A stretch of 64,000 bases of DNA, taken from contig NZ_JACHHJ010000001.1 in assembly GCF_014207655.1 (NCBI RefSeq), positions 558,001 through 622,000 of the forward strand, in the 5' to 3' direction. The notes beneath the pieces were generated by a model. It was given only the letters and a program-made list of their open reading frames with translations, was not told the DNA's origin and ran no database searches. How positions within the stretch are numbered: position 1 is the stretch's first letter; each line of letters begins with the position of its first letter. A program made the position numbers and the translations under genes. The stretch comes from Geomicrobium halophilum (GTDB lineage Bacteria > Bacillota > Bacilli > Bacillales > Marinococcaceae). This document shows positions 55,742 through 64,000 of this stretch, piece after piece.

Positions 55742-56749
55742 ATGGATAAACAAACCATTACATTAACATTAGGAGATTCATCAGGGATTGGACCTGAACT
55801 TGTCGTTAAGGCATTGAATGATATGGACCTTCGTGATAGTGCTAATTGGATTATTGTTGGAGACGAAGAAATTTTTAACAAAGGAATGAAAATTGCCGGT
55901 AAGACTTTGACCTATAATAGGATTTCAAACATCGAGGAATTTGACCCACAGGCAGGAAATCTTTGGTTTATTGATTTAAATAACATGAATGCAAGCGATT
56001 ACAATATCGGAGAACTTTCGGCTGCTTCAGGTAAGCAATCGGGAGAGGCGTTGAAATACGCAATGAATATTGCATTAGATAACTACGCAGATGCTGTCGT
56101 GTACGGTCCATTAAATAAGGATGCTCTTCATAAGGGAGGTTTTAATTTTCATGATGATCTACACTTTTTCGCAGACTTATTAAATTGCAAGGAAGGGTTT
56201 GGCGAAGTTAACGTGATGGACGACCTATGGGTGACTAGGGTAACTTCTCATATCCCGTTGCGAGAAGTGAGAGAAAACATTTCTGAGGAAAGGGTGAGAA
56301 AAACAATTGAGTTTGCTCATGGCATCTTAACACAAGCGAATATTGAAAATCCAAAACTCGCTGTATCAGCTTTAAATCCCCATGCAGGCGATAACGGTCT
56401 TCTTGGTGACGAGGAGTATGACATTATCAAGCCGGCAATCGAGAAAGTTCAGAATAAAGGGATTAATGTAGCGGGACCCTATCCTTCAGACACCATTTTA
56501 AACGAGAGGAAGAAGCTTGATTTCGATTGTATGATCGCTATGTATCATGATCAAGCCCAAATTGGCATGAAGTTATTAGGTTTTAACCGTGGAGTGACGA
56601 TTAGTGGTGGGTTACCAGTTATTTTGACGACACCAGCTCACGGAACGGCTTTTGATATAGCTGGAAAAAATAAAGCAGACGAAGGGGCCATGATTCATGC
56701 AATGAGAAAAGCACAAGATCTAATCAGCAAGGAAGTTACTCAAAAATAA
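55742..56749 (+). CDS. Divergent PdxA-family dehydrogenase
   Basis: A 335-residue PdxA-fold protein with LGDSSGIGPELVVKAL, SALNPHAGDNGLLG, AMYHDQAQIGMKLLGF and TPAHGTAFDIAGKNKAD. The usual GHTE segment, whose histidine binds metal, is replaced by FNFHDDLHFFADLL, and the HDQG segment reads HDQAQ. The substrate pocket is therefore different from the copy at 53861. It leads an operon with a TctCBA uptake system. PdxA relatives next to such transporters include a diol dehydrogenase of terephthalate breakdown (TphB), so a carboxylated diol or a phospho-acid are both possible. No kinase gene lies beside it. Confidence 0.78.
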   Translation: MDKQTITLTLGDSSGIGPELVVKALNDMDLRDSANWIIVGDEEIFNKGMKIAGKTLTYNRISNIEEFDPQAGNLWFIDLNNMNASDYNIGELSAASGKQSGEALKYAMNIALDNYADAVVYGPLNKDALHKGGFNFHDDLHFFADLLNCKEGFGEVNVMDDLWVTRVTSHIPLREVRENISEERVRKTIEFAHGILTQANIENPKLAVSALNPHAGDNGLLGDEEYDIIKPAIEKVQNKGINVAGPYPSDTILNERKKLDFDCMIAMYHDQAQIGMKLLGFNRGVTISGGLPVILTTPAHGTAFDIAGKNKADEGAMIHAMRKAQDLISKEVTQK

Positions 56750-56768
56750 TATACGAGGAGGTATTTTT

Positions 56769-57713
56769 ATGAAAGGGAAAGTGCTGTTATTGGCTTCTAT
56801 CGGGTTGTCAGTTTTTCTAACTGGTTGTGATGCAGTAAGTTCAGAGAGTGTAGAAGACTATCCTTCAAGAGACATCGAAATACTTGTCGGCCATGGGCCA
56901 GGTGGAGGAACAGATGTTTTCGCAAGAACAGTTGGAGATTTATTAGAAGAGGAATTAGGCGTCAATATTAATATCGTCAATATGGAAGGCGCAGGTGGAG
57001 CGACAGCCAAAAATGAGGCAGGAAGCCGGCCAGGTGACGGTTATACACTGGTTGCTAGTTCTGCATTTGCGCCAGCTACTGCTCAGGGGAATATTGAAGG
57101 TTTAGATGATCTTCGACCTGTAGCAAGAATGCAGTCAGATGTTTTTACTGTTTTAGCAAATCCGGAAGTATACGAAGATTTTGATGAGTTTGTAGAAGCG
57201 GCTGAAAACGAGGGTGTTGAGGTTGGTGGTGTCGGAGCAGGTGATATGGATGAAATCACTGCAAATTTACTAATTGAAGAAACTGGCCTTGATATCAATT
57301 ATGTTTCTTTTGAAGGAGCCGGAGATATGCATGCAGCTGCGTTAGGCGGCCATATTGATGCAATGATGGAGGAGCCTGGCCCTGCTGTTGAGTATATTTC
57401 ATCAGGGGATTTAATACCTCTCATAGCATTTAATGATGAACGATTGGATGATTTCGAAGATATACCTACCACAGTAGAAAAAGATATTGATCTCATAGAT
57501 GGTGTTGAAAGAGGATTTGTAGCGCCTGCTGATACACCGGATGAAATCGTCTCCGAAATTGAGAGCGCTTTACAAAACGTTTATGAAAGCGAAGAATACC
57601 AGCAGCATGCTGAAGATCAATATTTAACATACCGGGAAGGTTGGCTAGGTTCTGAAGAATATGAACAAAAATTAGAAGAAGATATTGAAAGAATTTCTGA
57701 AGTCATTGATTAA
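56769..57713 (+). CDS. tctC: Tripartite tricarboxylate transporter binding lipoprotein
   Basis: A 314-residue TctC/Bug-family binding protein with signal peptide and lipobox FLTGC (C20). The mature start YPSRDIEILVGHGPGGGTDVFAR is the family's carboxylate-binding loop; GAGGATAKNEAG and GLDINYVSFEGAGD are also typical. Strongly acidic overall. GGAGG precedes the ATG, 19 bases after the divergent pdxA. It captures a carboxylate outside the membrane for TctB-TctA. Confidence 0.92.
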   Translation: MKGKVLLLASIGLSVFLTGCDAVSSESVEDYPSRDIEILVGHGPGGGTDVFARTVGDLLEEELGVNINIVNMEGAGGATAKNEAGSRPGDGYTLVASSAFAPATAQGNIEGLDDLRPVARMQSDVFTVLANPEVYEDFDEFVEAAENEGVEVGGVGAGDMDEITANLLIEETGLDINYVSFEGAGDMHAAALGGHIDAMMEEPGPAVEYISSGDLIPLIAFNDERLDDFEDIPTTVEKDIDLIDGVERGFVAPADTPDEIVSEIESALQNVYESEEYQQHAEDQYLTYREGWLGSEEYEQKLEEDIERISEVID

Positions 57714-57752
57714 TGCCATATATATGGGATAACAATCGGGAGGGGGGTAAAA

Positions 57753-58259
57753 ATGGCTGCTAGTAAGCTTACACCCATTATTTGGATTATCTTTGCACTG
57801 ACATTTATTGCGTTTGGTTTACAACTGCCTATTATCGAGTCTGGGGGGGCAGGCCTTGGGCCTGGCGGATGGCCGATTATTGTGCTTTCAATCATGCTTG
57901 TAGGAGCCATTGTTCTTTTAGTTCAGGAAATTCGTTCCAATGATAAGCCGAAAGAAACAGAATCGGATGAAGAAGAAAATATGTTAGAAGGAGAAGTAGT
58001 TCGTGCGAATAATCATTGGCACCTGCTAAGCAGCTTAATTGCTTACTTGATACTTGTTCCAATATTAGGTTTTGTTTTAACAACAATATTCTTTATTCTT
58101 TTTGTGATCTGGAGAATGGGCTCAAAAAGTTGGTTAAAGAACATTGGTGTATCATTGATAACGACTGCTCTATTTATCTTCGTATTCGGCAATTTGCTTA
58201 ACATTCCGTTACCTAGAGGGGCCGGAATCCTAAGGGAACTAAGCTTTCTTTTATACTAA
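57753..58259 (+). CDS. tctB: Tripartite tricarboxylate transporter small subunit
   Basis: A 168-residue TctB-family membrane protein with four predicted segments. ESGGAGLGPGGWPIIVLSIM near residue 28 is the family motif for the loop after segment 1. An acidic cytoplasmic loop (KPKETESDEEENML) separates the two halves. GGGAGGGG lies eight bases before the ATG. Encoded between tctC and tctA. Confidence 0.9.
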   Translation: MAASKLTPIIWIIFALTFIAFGLQLPIIESGGAGLGPGGWPIIVLSIMLVGAIVLLVQEIRSNDKPKETESDEEENMLEGEVVRANNHWHLLSSLIAYLILVPILGFVLTTIFFILFVIWRMGSKSWLKNIGVSLITTALFIFVFGNLLNIPLPRGAGILRELSFLLY

Positions 58260-58280
58260 AAGTTCGGGAACACATTTATA

Positions 58281-59798
58281 ATGGAGGCATCCATCATGAT
58301 TGAAAGTTTACTCATGGGGATTGAAACTGTTTTTCAACCCCTCAACCTATTAATATTGTTCTCAGCCGTATTTATTGGTTTTTTAGGTGGCGCCCTCCCC
58401 GGTATCAGTGGAACAATGCTCGTCGTTATATTGCTGCCGATCACCTATGGTTTTGATACCACGAGCGCCTTTCTGTTGCTGACGGCGATATATGCAGCTA
58501 CTGTTTTTTCAGGAATGATCAGTGCAATATTATTTAGAACCCCGGGTACACCAGAGGCAGTAGCAACAGTTTTTGACGGTTACCCGATGGCTAAAAGTGG
58601 ACATAGTAGCCGAGCACTAGGGATAGCCATTGTTAGTTCTGGCATAGGTGGGATATTCGGGACCTTAGTGCTGATCTTTCTGACGCCAGTTCTCGCAAGT
58701 GTTGCTTTAACATTTTCTTCCCCCGAATTTTTCGGACTGGCATTATTAGGCTTGACAGTGGTCGCATCCTTGAGTGCAGGTCAACTCTCAAAAGGGATTA
58801 TCGGTGTGGCTTTTGGGTTGTTTATTGCCACTATCGGCATTGATCCTTTATCCGGAACTCAAAGATACACGTTTGATATGAATGGTTTATCGGCGGGAGT
58901 GGAATTAATCCCCGTTTTAATCGGTTTGTTTGCTGTTGCTGAAGTATTAAAAAAAGGACGAGAGAACACAAAAGAAAAACAGGAAGCATCAAATACTAAA
59001 ATAAAAATATTTGAAAAAGAAATCTTTAAGAAGATTTATAGGACCATTACAAGATCATCCTTAATGGGCACATTTATCGGAATTCTTCCGGGTGTTGGTG
59101 CCACTACCGCTTCCATGCTTAGTTATAGTGAAGCTGTACGTTGGTCAAAAAACCCTAAAAAATTTGGGAAAGGCGCTCCAGAGGGGATTGCAGCACCAGA
59201 ATCGGCTAATAACTCTGCTGCTATGGGTGCTTTAGTTCCTTTGCTGGCTTTAGGTATACCTGGAAGTGCTACAACGGCCGTCCTTATTGGGGCATTTATT
59301 TTGCATGGCCTGCAACCCGGACCGAATTTATTAGAGACCCAAAGTAACTTGGTCTATGCTATTTTTATCGGGTTGCTTATCGTGAATACACTAATTATTG
59401 TTTGTTCAAAACCATTTATAAAATTATTCACAAAGATCATGAATATCCCTTATTATATCTTAGGACCAATTATTCTTATGTTTTGTATCATTGGAACTTT
59501 TGCGGTTCGAAATTCTGTCTTTGATGTATGGGTTATGCTTATTTTTGGGGCATTAGGATATTTGTTTACAAGGATAAATTTCCCTGTGGCTCCAATTGTT
59601 TTAGGTGTTGTATTAGGCCCCATTGCTGAGGATGAATTTAGACGCTCTCTGCAATTGTCTGGTGGCAATTGGTTTGTCTTTTTCGAACGTCCGGTTAGTG
59701 CGGGATTGATTATAGTTGCTGTTTTGTTTTTAGTATATCCGTTAATTAAAAAGCTTTTTAAGAAAAGCAAGTCATCGTTACAATCGGAAGCTGGGTGA
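58281..59798 (+). CDS. tctA: Tripartite tricarboxylate transporter large subunit
   Basis: A 505-residue TctA-family channel protein with about eleven membrane segments. The conserved LGGALPGISGTMLVVILLPI stretch, FRTPGTPEAVATVFDGYPM, GILPGVGATTASMLSYSEA and ALGIPGSATTAVLIGAFILH are visible. GGAGG precedes the first ATG, and an ATG five codons later is an alternative. It is the last gene before a terminator, so the operon is pdxA-like, tctC, tctB, tctA. Confidence 0.93.
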   Translation: MEASIMIESLLMGIETVFQPLNLLILFSAVFIGFLGGALPGISGTMLVVILLPITYGFDTTSAFLLLTAIYAATVFSGMISAILFRTPGTPEAVATVFDGYPMAKSGHSSRALGIAIVSSGIGGIFGTLVLIFLTPVLASVALTFSSPEFFGLALLGLTVVASLSAGQLSKGIIGVAFGLFIATIGIDPLSGTQRYTFDMNGLSAGVELIPVLIGLFAVAEVLKKGRENTKEKQEASNTKIKIFEKEIFKKIYRTITRSSLMGTFIGILPGVGATTASMLSYSEAVRWSKNPKKFGKGAPEGIAAPESANNSAAMGALVPLLALGIPGSATTAVLIGAFILHGLQPGPNLLETQSNLVYAIFIGLLIVNTLIIVCSKPFIKLFTKIMNIPYYILGPIILMFCIIGTFAVRNSVFDVWVMLIFGALGYLFTRINFPVAPIVLGVVLGPIAEDEFRRSLQLSGGNWFVFFERPVSAGLIIVAVLFLVYPLIKKLFKKSKSSLQSEAG

Positions 59799-59831
59799 CA
59801 TTTACAGTAGTATAGAAAAAATAGTGCTTAG

Positions 59832-59860
59832 ACTGCAGGTTATTTATCTGCAGTGTTTTT
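59832..59860 (+). terminator. Terminator after tctA
   Basis: ACTGCAG at 59832-59838 pairs with CTGCAGT at 59848-59854, followed by GTTTTT. Confidence 0.7.
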
Positions 59861-59896
59861 GTGTTTAGCGGACAAAGGTAGAGACAGCTAAATAAC

Positions 59897-59925
59897 TTGA
59901 CGAAATTTTATAATTGTCATACATT
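59897..59925 (+). promoter_or_regulatory. Promoter of the FadR-type regulator with operator box
   Basis: TTGACG at 59897-59902, 17-base spacer, TACATT at 59920-59925. TTGTCATACAT (59914-59924) overlaps the -10 box and resembles the GntR/FadR-subfamily consensus TNGTNNNACNA, so autoregulation is likely. Confidence 0.65.
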
Positions 59926-59999
59926 ATAAACATAAGATCAATTCTTCAATTTACTACAAATGTTATACAAACACTGTCGGAAAGGAAGATAAACTAAAG

Positions 60000-60698
60000 A
60001 TGAACGAAAAAGCAAACTTAATCGATAATCCTTTGAGTCGAAAGACATTGTCAAAGCAAGTAGAGGAGAGAATTGTAGACCTTTTGTTAAGTAATAAATT
60101 AAAGCCCGGAGATAAGCTTCCTCCGGAAATGGATCTCATAGAAATGCTTGGCGTAAGCCGCCCAGTATTGAGAGAGGCGATGAGTTCATTAGAGTCATTA
60201 GGAGTGATAAGACGAAAGGCAAGGGACGGTACTTATTTTGCTGAAAAGATTGGTTTTAAACCTTTTTCAACAATGCTCTCTATCGTTAACGATAATATTG
60301 AGGCGATTATTGAAGCGCGTATGACGGTAGAACTAGGTATTGTTACACTGGCTGCAGAGAAAATATCGGAGACTGATTTATTGAGACTCAAGGAAACAAT
60401 AGAATCCATTCGTTGCAGTGAAGATAATAACTATGGAGAAGCTGATATAAACTTTCATCAGATTATTGCCTCAAGTGTTGAAAACCCAATTTTACAAGGA
60501 ATGATTGACTCACTTATACTCACACATGCGAAAGTAAATGCTCAAATCCCACACCGAGAAAAAGAAAAGACCGTTGCCCATCATGAAGCAATTTACGATG
60601 CACTGGAACAAAGAAACCCTGAGGCATCGTTTAGACAAATGTATAAACATTTAGACTTTGTACGCGATAAAATACTTAATCAAAGAGAACAAAACTAA
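60000..60698 (+). CDS. GntR/FadR-family transcriptional regulator
   Basis: A 232-residue regulator. Winged helix (SKQVEERIVDLLLSNKL, then IEMLGVSRPVLREAMSSLES) and an all-helical FCD effector domain with the metal-site segments ARMTVELGIVTLA, NFHQIIASSV and AHHEAIYDALEQR. GGAAGG lies about eleven bases before the ATG. Three matching 11-base boxes occur in its own promoter and in front of kdgD, so it controls the glucarate-like operon downstream. The ligand is probably an aldarate or keto-deoxy acid. Confidence 0.9.
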   Translation: MNEKANLIDNPLSRKTLSKQVEERIVDLLLSNKLKPGDKLPPEMDLIEMLGVSRPVLREAMSSLESLGVIRRKARDGTYFAEKIGFKPFSTMLSIVNDNIEAIIEARMTVELGIVTLAAEKISETDLLRLKETIESIRCSEDNNYGEADINFHQIIASSVENPILQGMIDSLILTHAKVNAQIPHREKEKTVAHHEAIYDALEQRNPEASFRQMYKHLDFVRDKILNQREQN

Positions 60699-60728
60699 TT
60701 TTTTGTCAAATTAGGTAAAAAACTTTTT

Positions 60729-60739
60729 ATGTATGACAA
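60729..60739 (-). promoter_or_regulatory. FadR-type operator box 2
   Basis: ATGTATGACAA; its complement TTGTCATACAT is identical to the box in the regulator's own promoter at 59914. It lies just upstream of the kdgD -35 box. Confidence 0.6.
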
Positions 60740-60750
60740 ATAAAAGAATA

Positions 60751-60779
60751 TTGACTACTATTCATAATTGTCTTACAAT
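60751..60779 (+). promoter_or_regulatory. Promoter of the kdgD operon with operator box 3
   Basis: TTGACT at 60751-60756, 17-base spacer, TACAAT at 60774-60779. TTGTCTTACAA (60768-60778) covers the -10 box and matches TNGTNNNACNA exactly. Confidence 0.7.
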
Positions 60780-60827
60780 AAAATATAATTAAATATTTGA
60801 ATGGAATTAAGAGAGGAGAAATGTTGT

Positions 60828-61757
60828 ATGAACAGGAGAAGACAAATTCCAAAAGGGATTCTTGGATTTCCGGTTGCGCCATTCACGGAACAAGGGTGTA
60901 TTGATGAGAAAGCGCTTAATGAAAATATAAACTTCTTAGTAGATGAAGGACTTGAAGCGATTTTTATTGCTTGCGGTTCAGGAGAATTTCATGCATTGAG
61001 TATGGATGAATATCGTCAAATGATTGATGTGGCGATAGAAACCACGAAAGGGAGGGTGCCTGTTTACGCGGGTGTTGGTGGTAACATCACTGCTGCGCTA
61101 GAGCAAGCGCGGATATCCGAAGAGAAAGGAGTTGATGGCTACCTAATTCTACCACCTTATTTAATTGCGGGTGAACAAAAAGGACTTATCGATTACTTAA
61201 GTACAATTATAAGCAGCACGGATCTGAATGCAATTGTTTACCAGCGAGATAACGCAATCCTAGAATTGAAAGCGCTTCAAAAATTGTTGGGTTTTCCTCA
61301 GTTGGTCGGTCTAAAAGATGGAGTTGGCAATAATGAACAAAATATTCTCTTTACCCAGAATATTGGTGATCGGTTAACGTGGTTAAATGGCATGCCTATG
61401 GCAGAAGTAACCATGCCCGCGTATCTTCCATTAGGTTTTAATGGTTATTCGTCAGCTATTTCGAATTATATTCCGCATATCTCAAGGTTATTTTATACAG
61501 CATTGATTGAGGGAGATAAAAAAACTGTAAATGAACTACATCGAGAAATAATTCTTCCAATTAATAAAATTAGAAATAAACGAAAAGGGTATGCCGTGTC
61601 ATTACTAAAAGCTGGAATGGAGATTGTTGGCATGGATGTTAAAAATAAAGTGCGTCCACCTGTTATACCTGTTGAAAGAGAGGATTATGAACAACTTGCG
61701 AGTATTATTGAATATGCCTATGACAAATACCCAAGAGCTAGTAAGCAAGAACGATAA
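60828..61757 (+). CDS. kdgD: 5-dehydro-4-deoxyglucarate dehydratase
   Basis: A DHDPS-family enzyme of about 309 residues that dehydrates and decarboxylates 5-keto-4-deoxy-D-glucarate to alpha-ketoglutarate semialdehyde. Diagnostic segments are LGFPVAPFTEQG, GSGEFHALSMDEY, VYAGVGGNITAALEQA, ILPPYLI, IVYQRDNA, LVGLKDGVGNNEQ with the Schiff-base lysine, NGMPMAEVTMPAYLPLGF and YAVSLLKAGMEIVG, which fit KdgD and not lysine synthesis. The ATG at 60828 has GAGAGGAGAA seven bases upstream; an ATG at 60801 is less well placed. Its product is the likely substrate of the aldehyde dehydrogenase at 34554. No glucarate dehydratase is intact in the window. Confidence 0.88.
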   Translation: MNRRRQIPKGILGFPVAPFTEQGCIDEKALNENINFLVDEGLEAIFIACGSGEFHALSMDEYRQMIDVAIETTKGRVPVYAGVGGNITAALEQARISEEKGVDGYLILPPYLIAGEQKGLIDYLSTIISSTDLNAIVYQRDNAILELKALQKLLGFPQLVGLKDGVGNNEQNILFTQNIGDRLTWLNGMPMAEVTMPAYLPLGFNGYSSAISNYIPHISRLFYTALIEGDKKTVNELHREIILPINKIRNKRKGYAVSLLKAGMEIVGMDVKNKVRPPVIPVEREDYEQLASIIEYAYDKYPRASKQER

Positions 61758-61769
61758 GGGGGATTAACA

Positions 61770-62783
61770 ATGAATGTTTCTATCACTGTAAATACTACAG
61801 ATTTGACTGACATTGATTTAAAACAATTAAGTCAACTAGGTGTCGACTATGTGGATTTTGGCAATGGCGCTTCCTTTAAAGGTGTAAAGGAGCAAGGGCA
61901 TCCCGATATAGATGCATTGTTAAAACTAAGGAAAAGAATTCAATCGTGGGGACTGGATATTAATCGAGTGACTTTACCTAATATTACAAAAACATTTATG
62001 GAGGATAATGAAAACAATGAGATCGAGGTTGAAAACTCTCTACAAGCTATTCGGGTTTTTGGAGAAGCGGGTATTAAAATAGTAAGGCAGCGATTTGCGG
62101 GAGATACATATGCTGGAGTGACGAAAGATTATTCCGCTTTGCAGCGGGGTGGCGCTTACTCAAGAGGTGAAAGTCTGCATTTTAATAAAAATCCGGAAAT
62201 CACACGAACTGTAGAGGAGCATAATGCTTGGTGGGAGTCATTTAGTAAAGCTTATCAAAAACTTGTGCTTAAATCTTTGGATCACGACATGAAACTCGCG
62301 ATGCATCCATCCGATAGCCCAATCCCAGGCACCCCTTTTGATAGTGTAGGTTACCATCGGATCATTGATCAGTTTCCGAATAAAAACGTTGGCTATATCT
62401 ATTGTGTGGGGACAAGAGCCGAGGCGGGCGGCACACCTTTGGTTTTAGATGAAATAAATCACTATGGAAGAAAGAACCGTATCTTTCTTGTCCATTTCAG
62501 AAATGTCAAAGGCACCTTCCCCACTGCGGGAGCATTCGAAGAAGCGCTATTGGACGATGGAGATATGAACATGTTCAAAATTCTTCTGGAACTTCGCAAA
62601 GTAGGTTTTAATGGCTGTCTGAATCCAGATCATGTTCCTTTAATGGAAGGGGATAATCCTGATTTGAACAGCAATTGGTCGAATTCTAATATAGGATGGA
62701 CGGCATCGAGCATTGGATTTGCCTATTCCATTGGGTACATTAAAGCCATGCTGGCTGCGTTGACGGAGTTTGAAGGACGATAA
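61770..62783 (+). CDS. UxuA-like (mannonate dehydratase-type) TIM-barrel protein
   Basis: A 337-residue xylose-isomerase-fold protein. Segments resembling mannonate dehydratase are LAMHPSDSPIPGTPFDSVGY, VHFRNVKGTFPTAGAFEEALLDDGDMNMFK and GCLNPDHVPLMEGDN; these carry metal-binding His, Asp and Cys positions of UxuA. The N-terminal part (DFGNGASFKGVKEQG) is not standard. It lies 12 bases after kdgD with GGGGG before the ATG, so it may supply the keto-deoxy acid for KdgD or epimerise an aldarate. The substrate is uncertain. Confidence 0.68.
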   Translation: MNVSITVNTTDLTDIDLKQLSQLGVDYVDFGNGASFKGVKEQGHPDIDALLKLRKRIQSWGLDINRVTLPNITKTFMEDNENNEIEVENSLQAIRVFGEAGIKIVRQRFAGDTYAGVTKDYSALQRGGAYSRGESLHFNKNPEITRTVEEHNAWWESFSKAYQKLVLKSLDHDMKLAMHPSDSPIPGTPFDSVGYHRIIDQFPNKNVGYIYCVGTRAEAGGTPLVLDEINHYGRKNRIFLVHFRNVKGTFPTAGAFEEALLDDGDMNMFKILLELRKVGFNGCLNPDHVPLMEGDNPDLNSNWSNSNIGWTASSIGFAYSIGYIKAMLAALTEFEGR

Positions 62784-62810
62784 TGGTAAACGTGGACAAG
62801 GAGGGAGTAG

Positions 62811-63308
62811 ATGATTGAAAAATACGGGGATCTCTACGCGAGTGTATTTTTCTTAATTTTTGCTATTTTCATGTATATTGCTACCTTAAACTTTCAGCAA
62901 TCAGACCTGGTTGTACTCACGATTGGTTCCGAATTTGTACCACAGCTGGCAGCAGGAGGTATATTTATTTTCGCCTTTCTCCTGCTTATTAAAGGCATAA
63001 AGACAGCAAAAGCTATGAACAAAGACGAGGCCGCTGACGTTCAGACATCAAAACCTTTCCATAAAACCAAAGTGTTCACTGTCGGAGCCACTATACTATT
63101 AATCGTTCTCTATGTGACCTTAATTACTCAGATCGGCTTTTTAATCACGACAGTGGTCTATCTTGTGTTACAGATGTATGTTTTGGCGGAACCCATTAAG
63201 AGGAATCTCTTCTTATTCGTAAGTATTGCGATTATTACTTCCGGATCGGTATATTTTGTTTTCAGGGAGTTCTTCAATTTATTTTTACCTTCAGGCATTC
63301 TCGGCTAA
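62811..63308 (+). CDS. tctB: Tripartite tricarboxylate transporter small subunit 2
   Basis: A 165-residue TctB-family protein with four membrane segments. The family-typical QQSDLVVLTIGSEFVPQLAAG loop and the FNLFLPSGILG end are visible. AGGGAG precedes the ATG. It starts 27 bases after the UxuA-like gene, so this uptake system probably belongs to the kdgD operon. Confidence 0.85.
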   Translation: MIEKYGDLYASVFFLIFAIFMYIATLNFQQSDLVVLTIGSEFVPQLAAGGIFIFAFLLLIKGIKTAKAMNKDEAADVQTSKPFHKTKVFTVGATILLIVLYVTLITQIGFLITTVVYLVLQMYVLAEPIKRNLFLFVSIAIITSGSVYFVFREFFNLFLPSGILG

Positions 63309-63327
63309 AGGAGGGGTTAGAAACATA

Positions 63328-64000
63328 TGTTTGAAATGGTGCAAGAAGCTTTTGCTACTGTATTCACTCTCGAAACGTTATTTCTAATTATCGGTGGCAC
63401 CGCTCTGGGGCTTGTTTTTGGTTCAATACCAGGGTTAACCGCAACAATGGCAATTGCCATTTGTTTGCCTTTGACTTTTGGAATGGATCCAGGTAATGGG
63501 ATGGCTTTACTGATGGGATTATATATTGGGGGTGTTTCAGGTGGACTTATTCCCGCAATCTTGCTGAATATTCCGGGGACACCATCAAGCGTGTCGACTA
63601 CATTTGATGGCTATCCCATGGCTCAAAACGGGGACGCAGGCAAAGCATTTGGCTTCGCAATTGTGTTTTCATTTTTAGGGGGATTATTCAGCATCCTCAT
63701 ATTAATGTTCCTTTCGCCAGCTTTGGCAGATATTGCTCTCGGTTTTGGTCCTTTTGAATTTTTTGCGGTAACGATATTTGCATTAACCATGATTGCCAGC
63801 TTATCAGGGGACTCGATCATCCGTGGCATATTAAGTGGATTTGTTGGGCTTTTCTTAGGTTTTGTTGGTTCTGCCCCTATCGACTCTTACCCTAGGTTTA
63901 CGTTTGGTTTCGACCAATTGGATGCGGGTTTTGCAATTCTACCGGTATTAATTGGTTTGTTTGCTATCTCGGAAGTGTTAAAAAACGCGGAGCAGAGAGG
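63328..64000 (+). CDS. tctA: Tripartite tricarboxylate transporter large subunit 2, cut by window end
   Basis: About 224 codons of a TctA channel protein run off the right edge. AAAGGAGGGG precedes the ATG at 63328. Family segments are visible: LVFGSIPGLTATMAIAICLP, GLIPAILLNIPGTPSSV, TTFDGYPMAQNGDAGKAFG and FAILPVLIGLFAISEVL. The same layout as the tctA at 58281. No tctC lies before it, so a binding protein must be beyond the edge or elsewhere. Confidence 0.9.

Noticed and set aside
1-64000. CRISPR arrays, tRNA or rRNA genes, prophage
   Set aside because: No regularly spaced repeats, no tRNA-like cloverleaf and no phage structural genes were seen.

Overview
The window comes from a low-to-mid GC Gram-positive bacterium of the Bacillaceae. 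The evidence is a HutP-type hut operon, AGGAGG ribosome sites with frequent TTG starts, sigma-A promoters of the TTGACA-N17-TATAAT type and CcpA-like cre sites. The extracytoplasmic solute-binding lipoproteins are very rich in Asp and Glu, which suggests a halophilic and/or alkaliphilic member (inference). There are no rRNA, tRNA or CRISPR features.

Layout. (1) 1-6995: histidine utilisation in the order hutU(partial)-hutI-hutG-yjiH-like-hutP-hutH. A sigma-A promoter lies in front of hutP, and a HutP-type antiterminator/terminator lies between hutP and hutH. (2) 7048-10922: a minus-strand GntP permease and a histidinol-dehydrogenase-family enzyme of the HpsN kind, divergent from a LacI regulator, with two matching operators in the shared promoter region. 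(3) 10923-14570: a graveyard holding a MetQ fragment, a group II intron-like RNA fragment, and broken SDR, GntR, cupin and SDR genes. (4) 14880-27025: a first sugar-acid island with UxaA-like large subunit, SAF small subunit, second UxaA-like large subunit, broken SDR, FAH-fold hydrolase, SDR, zinc dehydrogenase, D-2-hydroxyacid dehydrogenase (apparent ATT start), TRAP transporter and a broken enolase-superfamily dehydratase. (5) 27136-37244: a second island with D-2-hydroxyacid dehydrogenase, DHDPS-like aldolase, LarA-like protein, IlvD/Edd dehydratase, IclR regulator, KDA-dehydratase-like FAH protein, alpha-ketoglutarate-semialdehyde-type aldehyde dehydrogenase and galactonate dehydratase DgoD. 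(6) 37361-51370: a second TRAP transporter surrounded by decayed genes (enolase, zinc-ADH, SDR, aminotransferase, RraA), then on the minus strand an iron-ADH, an orphan TRAP binding protein, a U32-like protein and an IclR regulator, then DUF1670 and IS200-type remnants. (7) 51781-64000: DeoR regulator, DUF1537 acid-sugar kinase and PdxA2 (a D-threonate-type module); then a second, divergent PdxA with a TctCBA transporter; then a FadR-type regulator, KdgD (5-dehydro-4-deoxyglucarate dehydratase), a UxuA-like TIM-barrel protein and a second TctBA pair that runs off the end.

How it fits together. Most intact genes import and dehydrate aldonates or aldarates. They would feed 2-keto-3-deoxy acids into aldol cleavage, oxidation/hydrolysis, or a Weimberg-like route to 2-oxoglutarate. 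KdgD and the FAH2 protein would both make alpha-ketoglutarate semialdehyde, and the aldehyde dehydrogenase at 34554 could oxidise it. About eighteen broken genes or fragments lie between the intact modules, so the region looks like a fast-turnover catabolic island. Some single-base frameshifts could instead be assembly errors. I did not find a clearly new molecular machine. The best leads are the D2-SAF-D2 dehydratase arrangement, the U32-like protein, the divergent PdxA module, and three predicted regulons with sequence-visible operators.
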